A stretch of DNA of 32,721 bases, taken from the NCBI GenBank assembly GCA_021776675.1, contig JAJFFM010000113.1, positions 1 to 32,721 of the forward strand, written 5' to 3'. A model generated the notes under the pieces. The model was not told the origin of the DNA. It saw nothing but the letters and a program-made list of their open reading frames with translations, and made no database searches. This DNA is from Robiginitomaculum sp. GTDB taxonomy: Bacteria; Pseudomonadota; Alphaproteobacteria; Caulobacterales; Maricaulaceae. Positions 32,694 to 32,721 of this stretch are shown here, piece after piece; position 1 is the first letter of the stretch, and each line of letters starts with the position of its first letter. The position numbers were made by a program, and so were the translations under genes.

Positions 32694-32721
32694 GTGTTCC
32701 CCTCAAAATAAAGATAAAGCT

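Overview
The window looks like chromosomal DNA of a moderately AT-leaning alphaproteobacterium. The clearest clue is the run miaB-phoH-ybeY-corC-lnt-XRE regulator-trmB, a classic alphaproteobacterial order. The dapF active-site motif, the L28 sequence, the TonB-receptor style and the K+-dependent-type membrane pyrophosphatase agree with this. A marine Maricaulales/Hyphomonadaceae-type organism (Hellea/Robiginitomaculum-like) is my best guess, but it is inference only. No tRNA, rRNA, CRISPR array, insertion sequence or phage gene was seen.

Layout. 1-5397: the tail of a secreted repeat protein, then a 1714-residue surface protein that joins DUF11-like and SdrD-B-like domains to a probable outer-membrane beta-barrel. 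5447-7538 (minus): a kelch lipoprotein translationally coupled to a TerB-like membrane-anchored protein, then rpmB. 7792-12839: a LytS/LytR-type two-component pair (minus) divergent from a 986-residue TonB-dependent receptor (plus). 13134-13976: dapF. 13987-19652: an extended phage-shock (Psp) envelope-stress locus. It has a divergent PspF homologue, two unannotated tiny genes, pspA, pspB, pspC, a 72-residue exported peptide and two secreted DUF2807 ('Toastrack') beta-solenoid paralogues, closed by a strong hairpin terminator. 19831-26593 (minus): trmB, then after a terminator the XRE regulator and the tightly packed lnt-corC-ybeY-phoH-miaB run. 26736-30555: a Pr6Pr-type membrane protein, a RidA-like lipoprotein, a divergent AdaA/Ogt alkylation-repair pair with an Ada-box-like octamer between them, and a DUF3179 protein. 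30642-32693 (minus): hppA.

Most interesting is the Psp locus. The PspF homologue aligns with E. coli PspF from end to end, yet it appears to have lost the GAFTGA loop, the Walker B glutamate, the sensor I asparagine and both arginine-finger residues. It keeps Walker A and the C-terminal DNA-binding helix-turn-helix. I see no convincing -24/-12 promoter in front of the operon. This suggests a Psp system no longer driven by classical sigma54 activation, with PspF reused as a nucleotide-binding but remodelling-dead DNA-binding regulator. The operon also carries strong hairpins at several gene junctions, one of which contains the pspA stop codon, and it ends in two exported Toastrack proteins that differ by two repeat rungs. 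The locus may link inner-membrane stress sensing to envelope or surface proteins.
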